Shown here in pieces: positions 1 through 5,882 of a stretch of DNA of 7,200 bases. The stretch is from Thalassospiraceae bacterium (lineage in GTDB: Bacteria; Pseudomonadota; Alphaproteobacteria; Rhodospirillales; Magnetovibrionaceae), in contig DAOVVL010000093.1 of assembly GCA_030637205.1 (NCBI GenBank), positions 1-7,200 of the forward strand. Direction: 5' to 3'. How positions within the stretch are numbered: the first letter of the stretch is position 1; the number at the start of each line of letters is the position of its first letter. The notes under the pieces were generated by a model, which saw only the letters and a program-made list of their open reading frames with translations, was not told the DNA's origin and ran no database searches. Both the position numbers and the translations under genes were made by a program.

Positions 1-796
1 AACCTTCGGTGGTCACGGTTTCTACCAGTGAAGGCGGATACATGGTGACCTTGGGGTTTTCGCAATCGGCGCTGGATGTACATTTTATGAATTCATCCTT
101 GTTAATGCCGCTTCCGAAATCCACCTTGACCATTTTGTATTTACCCAACACCGCAGTCGGTGCCCAGTAATAGCCAAACCATGCCTGTTTGCGCTCATAC
201 GCCTTGGCGATGGCACCCGATAGGCCCGCGCCTGAACCGGGATCAACCAGATCAAAACCGGCGTCAGCCAGTTTCAGCGCCTTGAACAGGTTGCCTGCCG
301 AGATTTGGCAGTTCCAACCCGCAGGACAGGTCATGAAACCGGACAAGTCGGGGTCTTCAGGGTGTTTGAACATTTTGGCATTGGCAATCACGCCCTTGAT
401 GGTCGCCAGGCTCGGGTCTTTGTCGACCATGTATTGCGGCACCCAAAAGCCTTCTTCGCCGCCGTCAGATAATGACTTGCCGGCAATGCGTAGGCGTTTT
501 TCGGCAACGCCCTTCTCAATGGCTTCTTTTAACGAGTTGCTCCAAAGCTCAGGCGCAATATCGGGCTCGCCCTTTTCGGTCATGGATGTACCGGTCGGCA
601 TGGTGTCGCCGGGAACCAGTTCCGCTTCACAGCCATAACCATGCTGCAGAATGAAGCGATCGACATTGGCGATCAGCGAGGCCGAGTTCCAGTTCATGTC
701 GGCGATGGTGACCTTGCCGCAGTCGCCCGCTGCCAGCGCCGGGCTTGCCGAAAAGGCAACGATGGCGGCAATCAAGAATAATTTTGTCTTTTTCAC
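1..796 (-). CDS. Glycine betaine/proline-type ABC transporter substrate-binding protein (ProX/OpuAC family), 3' end cut by window
   Basis: This is a periplasmic binding protein that would capture a quaternary amine (glycine betaine, proline betaine, choline or similar) for an ABC importer. I translated 265 codons from a GTG at 796; the C-terminus lies outside the window. The start is supported by AGGGG 7 bases upstream, and no ATG lies in frame upstream. Residues 1-22 form a signal peptide (KK, hydrophobic core, then ALA before AGDCGK). The mature part shows family signatures: DMNWNSASLIAN near 33-44, GFWVPQYMVDKDP near 116-128, and FGYYWAPTAVLGKY near 207-220. Trp36, Trp85, Trp118, Trp161, Trp206 and Trp211 are candidates for the aromatic cage that holds the cationic ligand. 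Cysteines occur in close pairs (157/163 and 239/245) and may form disulfides. The exact ligand cannot be told from sequence. The gene is divergent from soeA; the transporter's ATPase and permease genes are not in view. Confidence 0.88.
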   Translation of the reverse strand, partial: MKKTKLFLIAAIVAFSASPALAAGDCGKVTIADMNWNSASLIANVDRFILQHGYGCEAELVPGDTMPTGTSMTEKGEPDIAPELWSNSLKEAIEKGVAEKRLRIAGKSLSDGGEEGFWVPQYMVDKDPSLATIKGVIANAKMFKHPEDPDLSGFMTCPAGWNCQISAGNLFKALKLADAGFDLVDPGSGAGLSGAIAKAYERKQAWFGYYWAPTAVLGKYKMVKVDFGSGINKDEFIKCTSSADCENPKVTMYPPSLVETVTTEG

Positions 797-803
797 AGTA
801 ATT

Positions 804-808
804 CCCCT
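804..808 (-). promoter_or_regulatory. Ribosome binding site that fixes the GTG start of the betaine-binding protein
   Basis: On the minus strand AGGGG lies 7 bases before the GTG at 796. This supports the GTG, which places a complete signal peptide at the N-terminus. Confidence 0.7.
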
Positions 809-821
809 GTTATCCCGTTTA

Positions 822-827
822 TTTATA
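822..827 (-). promoter_or_regulatory. Possible -10 element (TATAAA) for the betaine-binding protein gene
   Basis: On the minus strand TATAAA would give a start point near 815 and a leader of about 20 bases before the GTG. The sequence 16-18 bases further upstream is a poor -35 match (ACTTAA or CTTAAT), so an activator or an alternative sigma factor might be needed. This is weak evidence from pattern alone. Confidence 0.25.
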
Positions 828-831
828 GTCC

Positions 832-894
832 ACACAAGTATTGATTAAGTAAAAAACACAAGGTAGCAAAATCAACCAAACTGTTTTCTTGTGT
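832..894. repeat. Three copies of a 7-mer (ACACAAG twice direct, once inverted) in the divergent promoter region
   Basis: ACACAAG occurs at 832-838 and 856-862, and its exact reverse complement CTTGTGT at 888-894. The second and third copies form a perfect 7-base inverted repeat with 25 bases between the arms. The direct copies are 24 bases apart, start to start. They sit just upstream of the possible minus-strand -10 element, where a regulator of either divergent transcript could bind. Calling them operators is inference. Confidence 0.35.
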
Positions 895-922
895 CTATTA
901 CTATTACTTACCTATTACTTTA

Positions 923-1150
923 TTGTTAGTTACAGATACTTATGATGGTTTTGCTTGGGTTTTATTATTGGCACACCTGAATGTTCTTTACAAGAAAAGC
1001 TCAAATTCAGCAGGATTATGGCTTTTTGTAATTTTAGCTTTCCCTTATATAACGGTTTTATTATATAAGAGCAGGGCAAAAGGCAGGCACCTCTCAATGA
1101 ACCTGCCGTGCACCCCATCAGGAACCGAGGCTTACCCCGGACCCAGCTGA
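923..1150 (+). CDS. Doubtful small membrane-protein reading frame or remnant, faintly like a PLDc_N segment
   Basis: A 75-codon frame starts at TTG and ends in TGA 26 bases before soeA. The middle part, LWLFVILAFPYITVLLYK (about residues 33-50), is a hydrophobic stretch with the tryptophan, proline and tyrosine spacing seen in the short phospholipase D N-terminal membrane segment (PLDc_N). Against it being real: no ATG start, no purine-rich ribosome binding site, AT-rich composition unlike the neighbouring genes, and overlap with the likely soeA promoter and structured leader. It may be chance or a decayed gene. Confidence 0.12.
   Translation: MLVTDTYDGFAWVLLLAHLNVLYKKSSNSAGLWLFVILAFPYITVLLYKSRAKGRHLSMNLPCTPSGTEAYPGPS
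1026..1053 (+). promoter_or_regulatory. Possible promoter for soeABC
   Basis: TTGTAA at 1026-1031 and TATAAC at 1048-1053 are 16 bases apart and resemble sigma-70 -35 and -10 boxes. The start point would be near 1060, giving a leader of roughly 115 bases that contains all three hairpins before soeA. A second TA-rich stretch at 1062-1069 is an alternative -10. The region is AT-rich, so chance matches are likely. Confidence 0.3.
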
Positions 1151-1160
1151 AACATGGGTC
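1082..1160 (+). promoter_or_regulatory. Structured 5' leader of soeA: three adjacent hairpins
   Basis: Hairpin 1 pairs GGCAGG (1082-1087) with CCTGCC (1102-1107). Hairpin 2 pairs CCGAGG (1125-1130) with CCCCGG (1135-1140), with one A-C mismatch and a 4-base loop. Hairpin 3 pairs GACCCA (1140-1145) with TGGGTC (1155-1160), perfect, plus a possible G-U closing pair, with a 9-base loop. The last arm ends 4 bases before the GGAG ribosome binding site at 1165-1168. Hairpins 2 and 3 compete for bases 1139-1140. I do not recognise a known riboswitch class. A regulatory role is inference; the pairings are direct reading. Confidence 0.35.
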
Positions 1161-1176
1161 TTCTGGAGACGTTTGA

Positions 1177-4134
1177 ATGACCGTTGATCCCAAGCCGGCT
1201 ACCGCCGACATCCATGACCCGCATGCTAAAGCCGACAAAGTGGATTTCTCGCCCTCGCTGGGCGACGAAGTGAAATACACCACGTGTTACATGTGCGCGT
1301 GCCGGTGCGGCATCCGCGTCTATATGAAAGACGGCAAGGTCCGCTACATTCAGGGCAACAAAAACCACCCGATCAACAAAGGCGTTCTGTGCGCCAAGGG
1401 TTCCAGCGGCATCATGCAGCACTATTCGCCGGCGCGGCTAAGCAAACCCCTCAAGCGTGTCGGGCCGCGCGGCTCCGGTGAATTTGAAGAGATCGAATGG
1501 GACGAGGCGATGGACATCGCCACCAAGCGTCTTAAAAAAATTCGCGAAACCGATCCATCCAAGCTGGCGTTCTTTACCGGGCGCGATCAATCGCAAGCCA
1601 CCACCGGCTGGTGGTCGTCCATGTTCGGCACGCCCAACTACGCAGCCCACGGCGGCTTTTGTTCGGTCAACATGGCGGCGGCGGGTTTGTATTCCATCGG
1701 CGGTGCGTTCTGGGAATTTGGCGAACCCGATTGGGGTCTAACCAAATATTTCATGATGTTCGGCATGGCCGAAGATCACGATTCCAACCCCATCAAGATC
1801 GGGCTGGGCAAACTGAAAAAGCGCGGCGCCAAGTTTGTGTCGGTCAATCCCATCCGCACCGGCTATTCCGCCATTGCCGATGAATGGGTCGGCATCCGCC
1901 CCGGCACCGACGGCCTGTTCGTAATGGCGTTGATGCACGAATTGTTGAAAGCGGGCAAAATCGACCAGCAATACATCGTGCGTTACACCAACGCCCCGTG
2001 GCTGGTGATCCAGGACGAAGGCGCATCAGACCACGGCATGTTTGCGCGCGATGATGAAGGCGATCCGCTGGTGTGGAGCACCAAAGACGAAGCCTTGAAG
2101 CCGTCAACCGACATCACCACCACGCCGGCACTTAAAGGCGAATACACCCTTGCCGATGGTCGCACCGCGGTACCGAGCTTTCAGCTTGTGGCCGAGCGTT
2201 ATCTCGATGAACAGTACGCCCCCGATGCGGTGGCCGAAACCTGTGGCTTAAAAGCCGACGACATTCGCCGCATTGCAGCCGAGCTGGCCCACGTTGCGTT
2301 CGAAGAAGAGATCGAGCTCGACATCAAATGGGTCGATTGGGCCGGACGCCGCCAGGACAAGATGATCGGCCGCCCCGTGTCGTTTCATGCCATGCGCGGC
2401 ATTTCGGCGCATTCCAACGGCTTTCATACGTGCCGCGCCATTCACGTGTTGCAGATGTTTTTGGGCTCGGTCGAAGTCCCCGGCGGCTTTCGCATCAAGG
2501 CCCCGTTCCCCAAGCCCATCCCGCCGACCAACAAACCGACCGGCAAGGTCGATCACGTCAAACCCGGCACCCATTTGCCGGGCATGGCGCTGGGCTTTCC
2601 CACCGAGCCTGCGGATTTGCTGTTAAAAGATGACGGCTCTGCCGTGCGCATTGACAAGGCCTACACATGGGAACACCCGCTGGCCAGTCATGGCCTGATG
2701 CACATGGTAATCCACAACGCATGGAAGGGTGATCCGTACAAGATCGACACCCTGATGCTGTTCATGGCCAACATGAGCTGGAATTCGTCGATGAACACTT
2801 CCAAGGTGATCGAAATGCTCACCGACAAGGACGAAGACGGCGAATACAAAATCCCCAACATCATTTATTCCGACGCGTACTATTCGGAAATGGTGCCCTA
2901 TGCGGACTTGATCCTGCCCGACACCACATACCTTGAACGTTTTGACTGCATCTCGCTTTTGGATCGTCCCATCTCGTCACCCCATTCGGCGGCTGATGCG
3001 ATCCGTTATCCCATCGTTGAGCCCGATCGTGACGTGCGCGGTTTCCAGGGCGTGCTGCTGGATCTGGGCGCGCGTCTGGGTCTTCCGGGTATGGTCAATG
3101 ATGACGGATCGGCCAAATATCCGGGCGGCTATCCCGATTACATCGCCAACCATGAACGCCAGCCCGGCGTCGGCCTGCTGGCCGGTTGGCGGCTGCAAGA
3201 CGAAGACGGCGACCACATGGATTGCCGCGGCCCCGCCAACCCCAACCAGCTAGAAAAATATCTGGAAAACGAAAGTTTCTGGCATCACGAATTTTTGCCC
3301 GAACACACGTACTACAAGATGGCCAACAAGGGGTACCTCGAATGGGCGCATGAACTGGGCTGTGTTGTGACTAAAACCCAGATTGTGTTCCACATGTATT
3401 CGGAAATTCTGCAATCGTTCAAACTGGCCGGTGAAGGCCACGGCGAACACCAGCCGCCGGAAGAACACCGCGAACGCATCGCGACCTATTTCGACCCGCT
3501 GCCGATCTGGTATCAGCCGCTGGAAGAAACGCTGACCGATCTGGATGAATACCCGTTGCATGCGCTGACCCAGCGCCCCATGCACATGTATCATTCATGG
3601 GGATCGCAAAACGCGTGGTTGCGCCAGATCACCAACCAGAACCGCATGTACATCGCCCGTAAGTTAGGCCGTGAAAAAGACATCAAGGACGATGACTGGA
3701 TCTGGATTACCAGCCCGCATGGCCGCATCAAGGCGCAGGTCAAACTGATGGATGGTGTAAATGCCAACACGGTTTGGACATGGAACGCCATCGGCAAACG
3801 GGCCGGTGCGTGGAATTTGGATAAAGACGCCCCCGAAGCGAAGAAGGGCTTCTTGCTCAATCACCTGATCAGCGAATTGTTGCCTGCGCGTGGCGACGGC
3901 TATCGCTATTCCAATTCCGATCCGGTCACCGGCCAGGCCGCGTGGTTCGATTTGCGGGTCAAGATCGAAAAATGCAATGCGGACGAGGTAGAGGAGAGCT
4001 GGCCCCAGTTCGAGCCGACCGCCAAACCGCCGCACATGGTCGATGCGCCCGATATCCTGCGTTACGGCGAAGAATTCAAACCCGGCAAGAAAGCCAAAAA
4101 CGCAAAAGATGCCAAAAACGGAGGGAGCAAATAA
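1177..4134 (+). CDS. soeA: Sulfite dehydrogenase (quinone) catalytic subunit SoeA, molybdopterin oxidoreductase
   Basis: This is the catalytic subunit of the DMSO reductase superfamily and most resembles SoeA, which oxidises sulfite to sulfate in the cytoplasm. The 985 residues carry a [4Fe-4S] motif with Cys37, Cys40, Cys44 and Cys72 (CYMCACRC ... GVLCAKG), then the large Mo-bisMGD domain from about 88. The dinucleotide-binding C-terminal domain spans about 790-955 (YPLHALTQRPMHMYHSWGSQNAW onward). Cys162 in HGGFCSVN lies where the family's Mo ligand is expected. The N-terminus has no twin-arginine signal, which fits a cytoplasm-facing enzyme and argues against periplasmic DMSO, polysulfide or thiosulfate reductases. 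The start is fixed by GGAG 8 bases upstream and by the need to include Cys37. The tail (about 965-985) is rich in Lys, Ala and Asn. soeB follows after one base. Substrate is inferred from sequence resemblance and the soeABC gene order; a related sulfur or selenium oxyanion enzyme remains possible. Confidence 0.87.
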   Translation: MTVDPKPATADIHDPHAKADKVDFSPSLGDEVKYTTCYMCACRCGIRVYMKDGKVRYIQGNKNHPINKGVLCAKGSSGIMQHYSPARLSKPLKRVGPRGSGEFEEIEWDEAMDIATKRLKKIRETDPSKLAFFTGRDQSQATTGWWSSMFGTPNYAAHGGFCSVNMAAAGLYSIGGAFWEFGEPDWGLTKYFMMFGMAEDHDSNPIKIGLGKLKKRGAKFVSVNPIRTGYSAIADEWVGIRPGTDGLFVMALMHELLKAGKIDQQYIVRYTNAPWLVIQDEGASDHGMFARDDEGDPLVWSTKDEALKPSTDITTTPALKGEYTLADGRTAVPSFQLVAERYLDEQYAPDAVAETCGLKADDIRRIAAELAHVAFEEEIELDIKWVDWAGRRQDKMIGRPVSFHAMRGISAHSNGFHTCRAIHVLQMFLGSVEVPGGFRIKAPFPKPIPPTNKPTGKVDHVKPGTHLPGMALGFPTEPADLLLKDDGSAVRIDKAYTWEHPLASHGLMHMVIHNAWKGDPYKIDTLMLFMANMSWNSSMNTSKVIEMLTDKDEDGEYKIPNIIYSDAYYSEMVPYADLILPDTTYLERFDCISLLDRPISSPHSAADAIRYPIVEPDRDVRGFQGVLLDLGARLGLPGMVNDDGSAKYPGGYPDYIANHERQPGVGLLAGWRLQDEDGDHMDCRGPANPNQLEKYLENESFWHHEFLPEHTYYKMANKGYLEWAHELGCVVTKTQIVFHMYSEILQSFKLAGEGHGEHQPPEEHRERIATYFDPLPIWYQPLEETLTDLDEYPLHALTQRPMHMYHSWGSQNAWLRQITNQNRMYIARKLGREKDIKDDDWIWITSPHGRIKAQVKLMDGVNANTVWTWNAIGKRAGAWNLDKDAPEAKKGFLLNHLISELLPARGDGYRYSNSDPVTGQAAWFDLRVKIEKCNADEVEESWPQFEPTAKPPHMVDAPDILRYGEEFKPGKKAKNAKDAKNGGSK
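4093..4120 (+). repeat. Short 18-base-period tandem repeat in the soeA 3' end
   Basis: GCCAAAAACG occurs at 4093-4102 and again at 4111-4120, so an 18-base unit is repeated about one and a half times. It encodes the AKNAKDAKN stretch at the C-terminus of SoeA. Its last base joins the soeB ribosome binding site. It looks like a slippage-generated tail extension. Confidence 0.6.
4120..4127 (+). promoter_or_regulatory. Strong ribosome binding site that fixes the soeB start
   Basis: GGAGGGAG ends 8 bases before the ATG at 4136. It lies inside the last codons of soeA and decides in favour of 4136 over an in-frame ATG at 4043 deep within soeA. Confidence 0.85.
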
Positions 4135-4135
4135 C

Positions 4136-4876
4136 ATGACCTCGCTTCCCCAAAGCACGAACAAAAGGCTCGGCCTGGTCATTGATCTCGATACCTGCGT
4201 CGGCTGTCATGCGTGCGCCACCAACTGCAAGGAATGGAATACCGGCGGCCACATGGCGCCGTTGACCGATCAAAACCCTTACGGCAAAGACCCAGATGGG
4301 GTTTGGTTCAACCGGGTACATTCGTTCGAGGTCGATCGCGGCGACGGGCCGGGCGTTACCATAAACTTTCCAAGATCGTGCATGCATTGTGACAATGCCG
4401 CATGTGTCACCGTGTGCCCGACGGGCGCAAGTTATAAACGCGCCGAAGACGGCATTGTATTGGTCAACACCGACAAGTGCATCGGTTGCAAGCTGTGCAG
4501 TTGGGCGTGCCCCTACGGTGCGCGTGAATTTGATGAAGACGAAGGTGTGATGAAAAAATGCACCCTTTGCATCGACCGCATTTACAACGAAACGCTTGAT
4601 ATTGAAGACCGCCAGCCCGCGTGCGTGCTTACGTGCCCGGTTGGCGCGCGTCATTATGGTGATTTCAATGATCCCAATTCAAATGTATCCAAACTGGTGG
4701 CAGAACGCGCCGGGCGGCCATTGATGCCGGAACTTGGCTACAACCCAACCAACCGTTACTTGCCCCCGCGCGCACGTCGCGTTGATGCCGAAAATATCGG
4801 CGCGCAATCTAGACTTGATCCCGTCAGCCCCCGCAAAGGTTTCCTTTCGTGGGTCGATAATGCGCTGTCGCGTTAG
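4136..4876 (+). CDS. soeB: Sulfite dehydrogenase iron-sulfur subunit SoeB (four [4Fe-4S] clusters)
   Basis: This 246-residue DmsB/PsrB/NrfC-type subunit carries electrons from SoeA to the membrane anchor. All sixteen expected cysteines are present in four groups: Cys21/24/27/31 (CVGCHACATNC), Cys82/85/90/94 (CMHCDNAACVTVC), Cys115/118/121/125 (CIGCKLCSWAC) and Cys142/145/163/167 (CTLC ... CVLTC). No cysteine is replaced, so four [4Fe-4S] clusters are expected rather than a [3Fe-4S] site. No signal peptide is seen, as expected for a cytoplasmic subunit. The ATG sits one base after the soeA stop with a strong ribosome binding site, indicating coupled translation. The C-terminal 60 residues are proline- and arginine-rich without cysteines. 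The last codons and stop are part of a terminator-like hairpin. Family membership is certain; the Soe label depends on soeA. Confidence 0.9.
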   Translation: MTSLPQSTNKRLGLVIDLDTCVGCHACATNCKEWNTGGHMAPLTDQNPYGKDPDGVWFNRVHSFEVDRGDGPGVTINFPRSCMHCDNAACVTVCPTGASYKRAEDGIVLVNTDKCIGCKLCSWACPYGAREFDEDEGVMKKCTLCIDRIYNETLDIEDRQPACVLTCPVGARHYGDFNDPNSNVSKLVAERAGRPLMPELGYNPTNRYLPPRARRVDAENIGAQSRLDPVSPRKGFLSWVDNALSR

Positions 4877-4884
4877 ATTTTTTT
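4858..4884 (+). terminator. Terminator-like hairpin overlapping the soeB stop, possible attenuator before soeC
   Basis: TAATGCG (4858-4864) pairs with CGCGTTA (4869-4875), with one T-G wobble and loop CTGT, and is followed after two bases by seven T (4878-4884). This has the form of an intrinsic terminator of modest stability, and it contains the soeB stop codon. Ribosomes finishing soeB would cover it. TGTCGCG (4866-4872) is also perfectly complementary to CGCGACA (4903-4909), a pairing that would break this hairpin. Function is inferred. Confidence 0.35.
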
Positions 4885-4934
4885 GGCGCGAGAAGTAGAG
4901 CGCGCGACATATACGAAATAAAAGGGTTTAAATT

Positions 4935-5882
4935 ATGCATCCCGCATTTTCAGTTATCTTCTTCACCACCAGTTCCGGCGCCGGTTACGGCTTGTTGGCG
5001 TTGATGGGCCTGTTTGGCGCCGCGGGTCAGTTGCCGCAAGACCGCTGGTTTGGCCTGACCGGTTTGTTCATTGCGTTGGGTCTGGTTTCTGCCGGACTGC
5101 TGGCTTCGATGCTTCACCTGGGCCGCCCCGAGAGAGCCTGGCGCGCCATGAGCCAGTGGCGTTCCAGCTGGTTGGCGCGCGAAGGCGTACTGGCGCTGGC
5201 AACCTATGTGCCCGCCGGCATTTTTGCCATTGGCTGGGTATTTCTGGAAAACACCAGCGGCCTGTTCGCCCTGATGGGTGTGTTGAGCACGGTGATGGCT
5301 TTGCTGACGGTGATCGCGACCTCGATGATTTACCGTTCGCTGAAAACCATTCACCAGTGGAACAACTGCTGGACCCTGCCGGGATATGTGACGCTTAGCC
5401 TGATGACCGGTGCGCTGCTGCTAAGCGCATTGTTGATGGTGTTTGGCGAACAGGTTCGCGCGGTTCACGGTTTGGTTCCGGTTGCCATTGTGGTGGCATG
5501 GATCGTCAAGTACGTGTACTGGCGCTTTATCGACACCACCCAAAGTCTGGCAACACCCAATTCCGCCATCGGCGTTGATGGCGCCAGCGTCAAACCGCTG
5601 GACCCGCCCCATTCCACTGAAAATTATTTGCTCAAGGAAATGGGCTTTCAGGTGGCGCGCAAACACGCAACCAAGCTGCGTTTGATTTCCATCGCTACGC
5701 TGTTTGTACTGCCGCTGGTTTTAAGCTTGATTGCCTATATGGGCGTTGGTGGCATGATTGCGCTGATCGCTGCTGTGCTGGCGGTGATGTTGGCGGGGCT
5801 GGGCATCCTTGCGGAACGGTGGTTGTTTTTTGCCGAAGCCCGCCACGCGGTCAATTTGTATTACGGCGCTGAAAGCGTCTAG
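4935..5882 (+). CDS. soeC: Sulfite dehydrogenase membrane anchor SoeC (DmsC-type quinone-interacting subunit)
   Basis: This is the integral membrane subunit that would anchor SoeAB to the cytoplasmic face and pass electrons to the quinone pool. The 315 residues contain about eight hydrophobic helices, at roughly 9-29, 38-60, 84-104, 110-132, 148-170, 178-196, 249-269 and 272-294. A hydrophilic loop lies at about 200-245. Signatures of the DMSO reductase anchor family are visible: HLGRPERAWRAM near 61-72, WRSSWLAREG near 75-84, and RWLFFAEARHAVNLYYG near 295-311. The ATG has AAAGGG 8 bases upstream. It is 58 bases downstream of soeB, in the same direction, with a terminator-like hairpin between. 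Its TAG stop shares bases with the stop of the convergent TAXI gene. It belongs to the DmsC rather than the NrfD/PsrC anchor type, as reported for SoeC. Confidence 0.87.
   Translation: MHPAFSVIFFTTSSGAGYGLLALMGLFGAAGQLPQDRWFGLTGLFIALGLVSAGLLASMLHLGRPERAWRAMSQWRSSWLAREGVLALATYVPAGIFAIGWVFLENTSGLFALMGVLSTVMALLTVIATSMIYRSLKTIHQWNNCWTLPGYVTLSLMTGALLLSALLMVFGEQVRAVHGLVPVAIVVAWIVKYVYWRFIDTTQSLATPNSAIGVDGASVKPLDPPHSTENYLLKEMGFQVARKHATKLRLISIATLFVLPLVLSLIAYMGVGGMIALIAAVLAVMLAGLGILAERWLFFAEARHAVNLYYGAESV
5879..5882. other. CTAG palindrome giving overlapping stop codons on both strands
   Basis: The plus strand reads TAG at 5880-5882 (soeC) and the minus strand reads TAG at 5881-5879 (TAXI gene). The convergent genes overlap by four bases. 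No intrinsic terminator can sit between them; any terminator of one lies inside the other. Confidence 0.95.

Larger units (their letters stand above)
797..1176. other. 380-base divergent intergenic region between the betaine-binding protein gene and soeA
   Basis: About 810-1075 is markedly AT-rich compared with the flanking genes, then the sequence turns GC-rich until the soeA start. It holds the ACACAAG repeats, a run of TATTACT-like repeats at about 896-920, weak promoter-like hexamers, a possible small reading frame (923-1150) and three hairpins (1082-1160). No tRNA or recognisable known riboswitch was seen. Confidence 0.7.

Noticed and set aside
189..638. 149-codon plus-strand open frame opposite the betaine-binding protein
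   Set aside because: The minus-strand translation has a signal peptide and family motifs; the plus-strand product resembles nothing.
841..854. FNR/ANR-like site TTGAT-N4-TAAAA
   Set aside because: Only the left half matches; the right half differs from ATCAA at two positions, so it is below a credible standard.
1177..4134. Assignment as DMSO, polysulfide, thiosulfate or tetrathionate reductase, or formate dehydrogenase
   Set aside because: No Tat signal, no selenocysteine or in-frame TGA, a CSVN-type active-site segment, and a DmsC-type anchor in SoeABC order all favour sulfite dehydrogenase.
4043..4135. Earlier in-frame start for soeB at 4043
   Set aside because: It would overlap soeA by over 90 bases and add a non-conserved basic leader, whereas the ATG at 4136 has a strong ribosome binding site.
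3664..4182. 172-codon minus-strand open frame opposite the soeA 3' end and soeB start
   Set aside because: It overlaps two well-supported genes on the other strand and shows no recognisable protein motif.
4076..4654. 192-codon minus-strand open frame opposite soeB
   Set aside because: It is antisense to an unmistakable four-cluster iron-sulfur protein, has no ribosome binding site or family signature, and arises from the codon bias of GC-rich genes.
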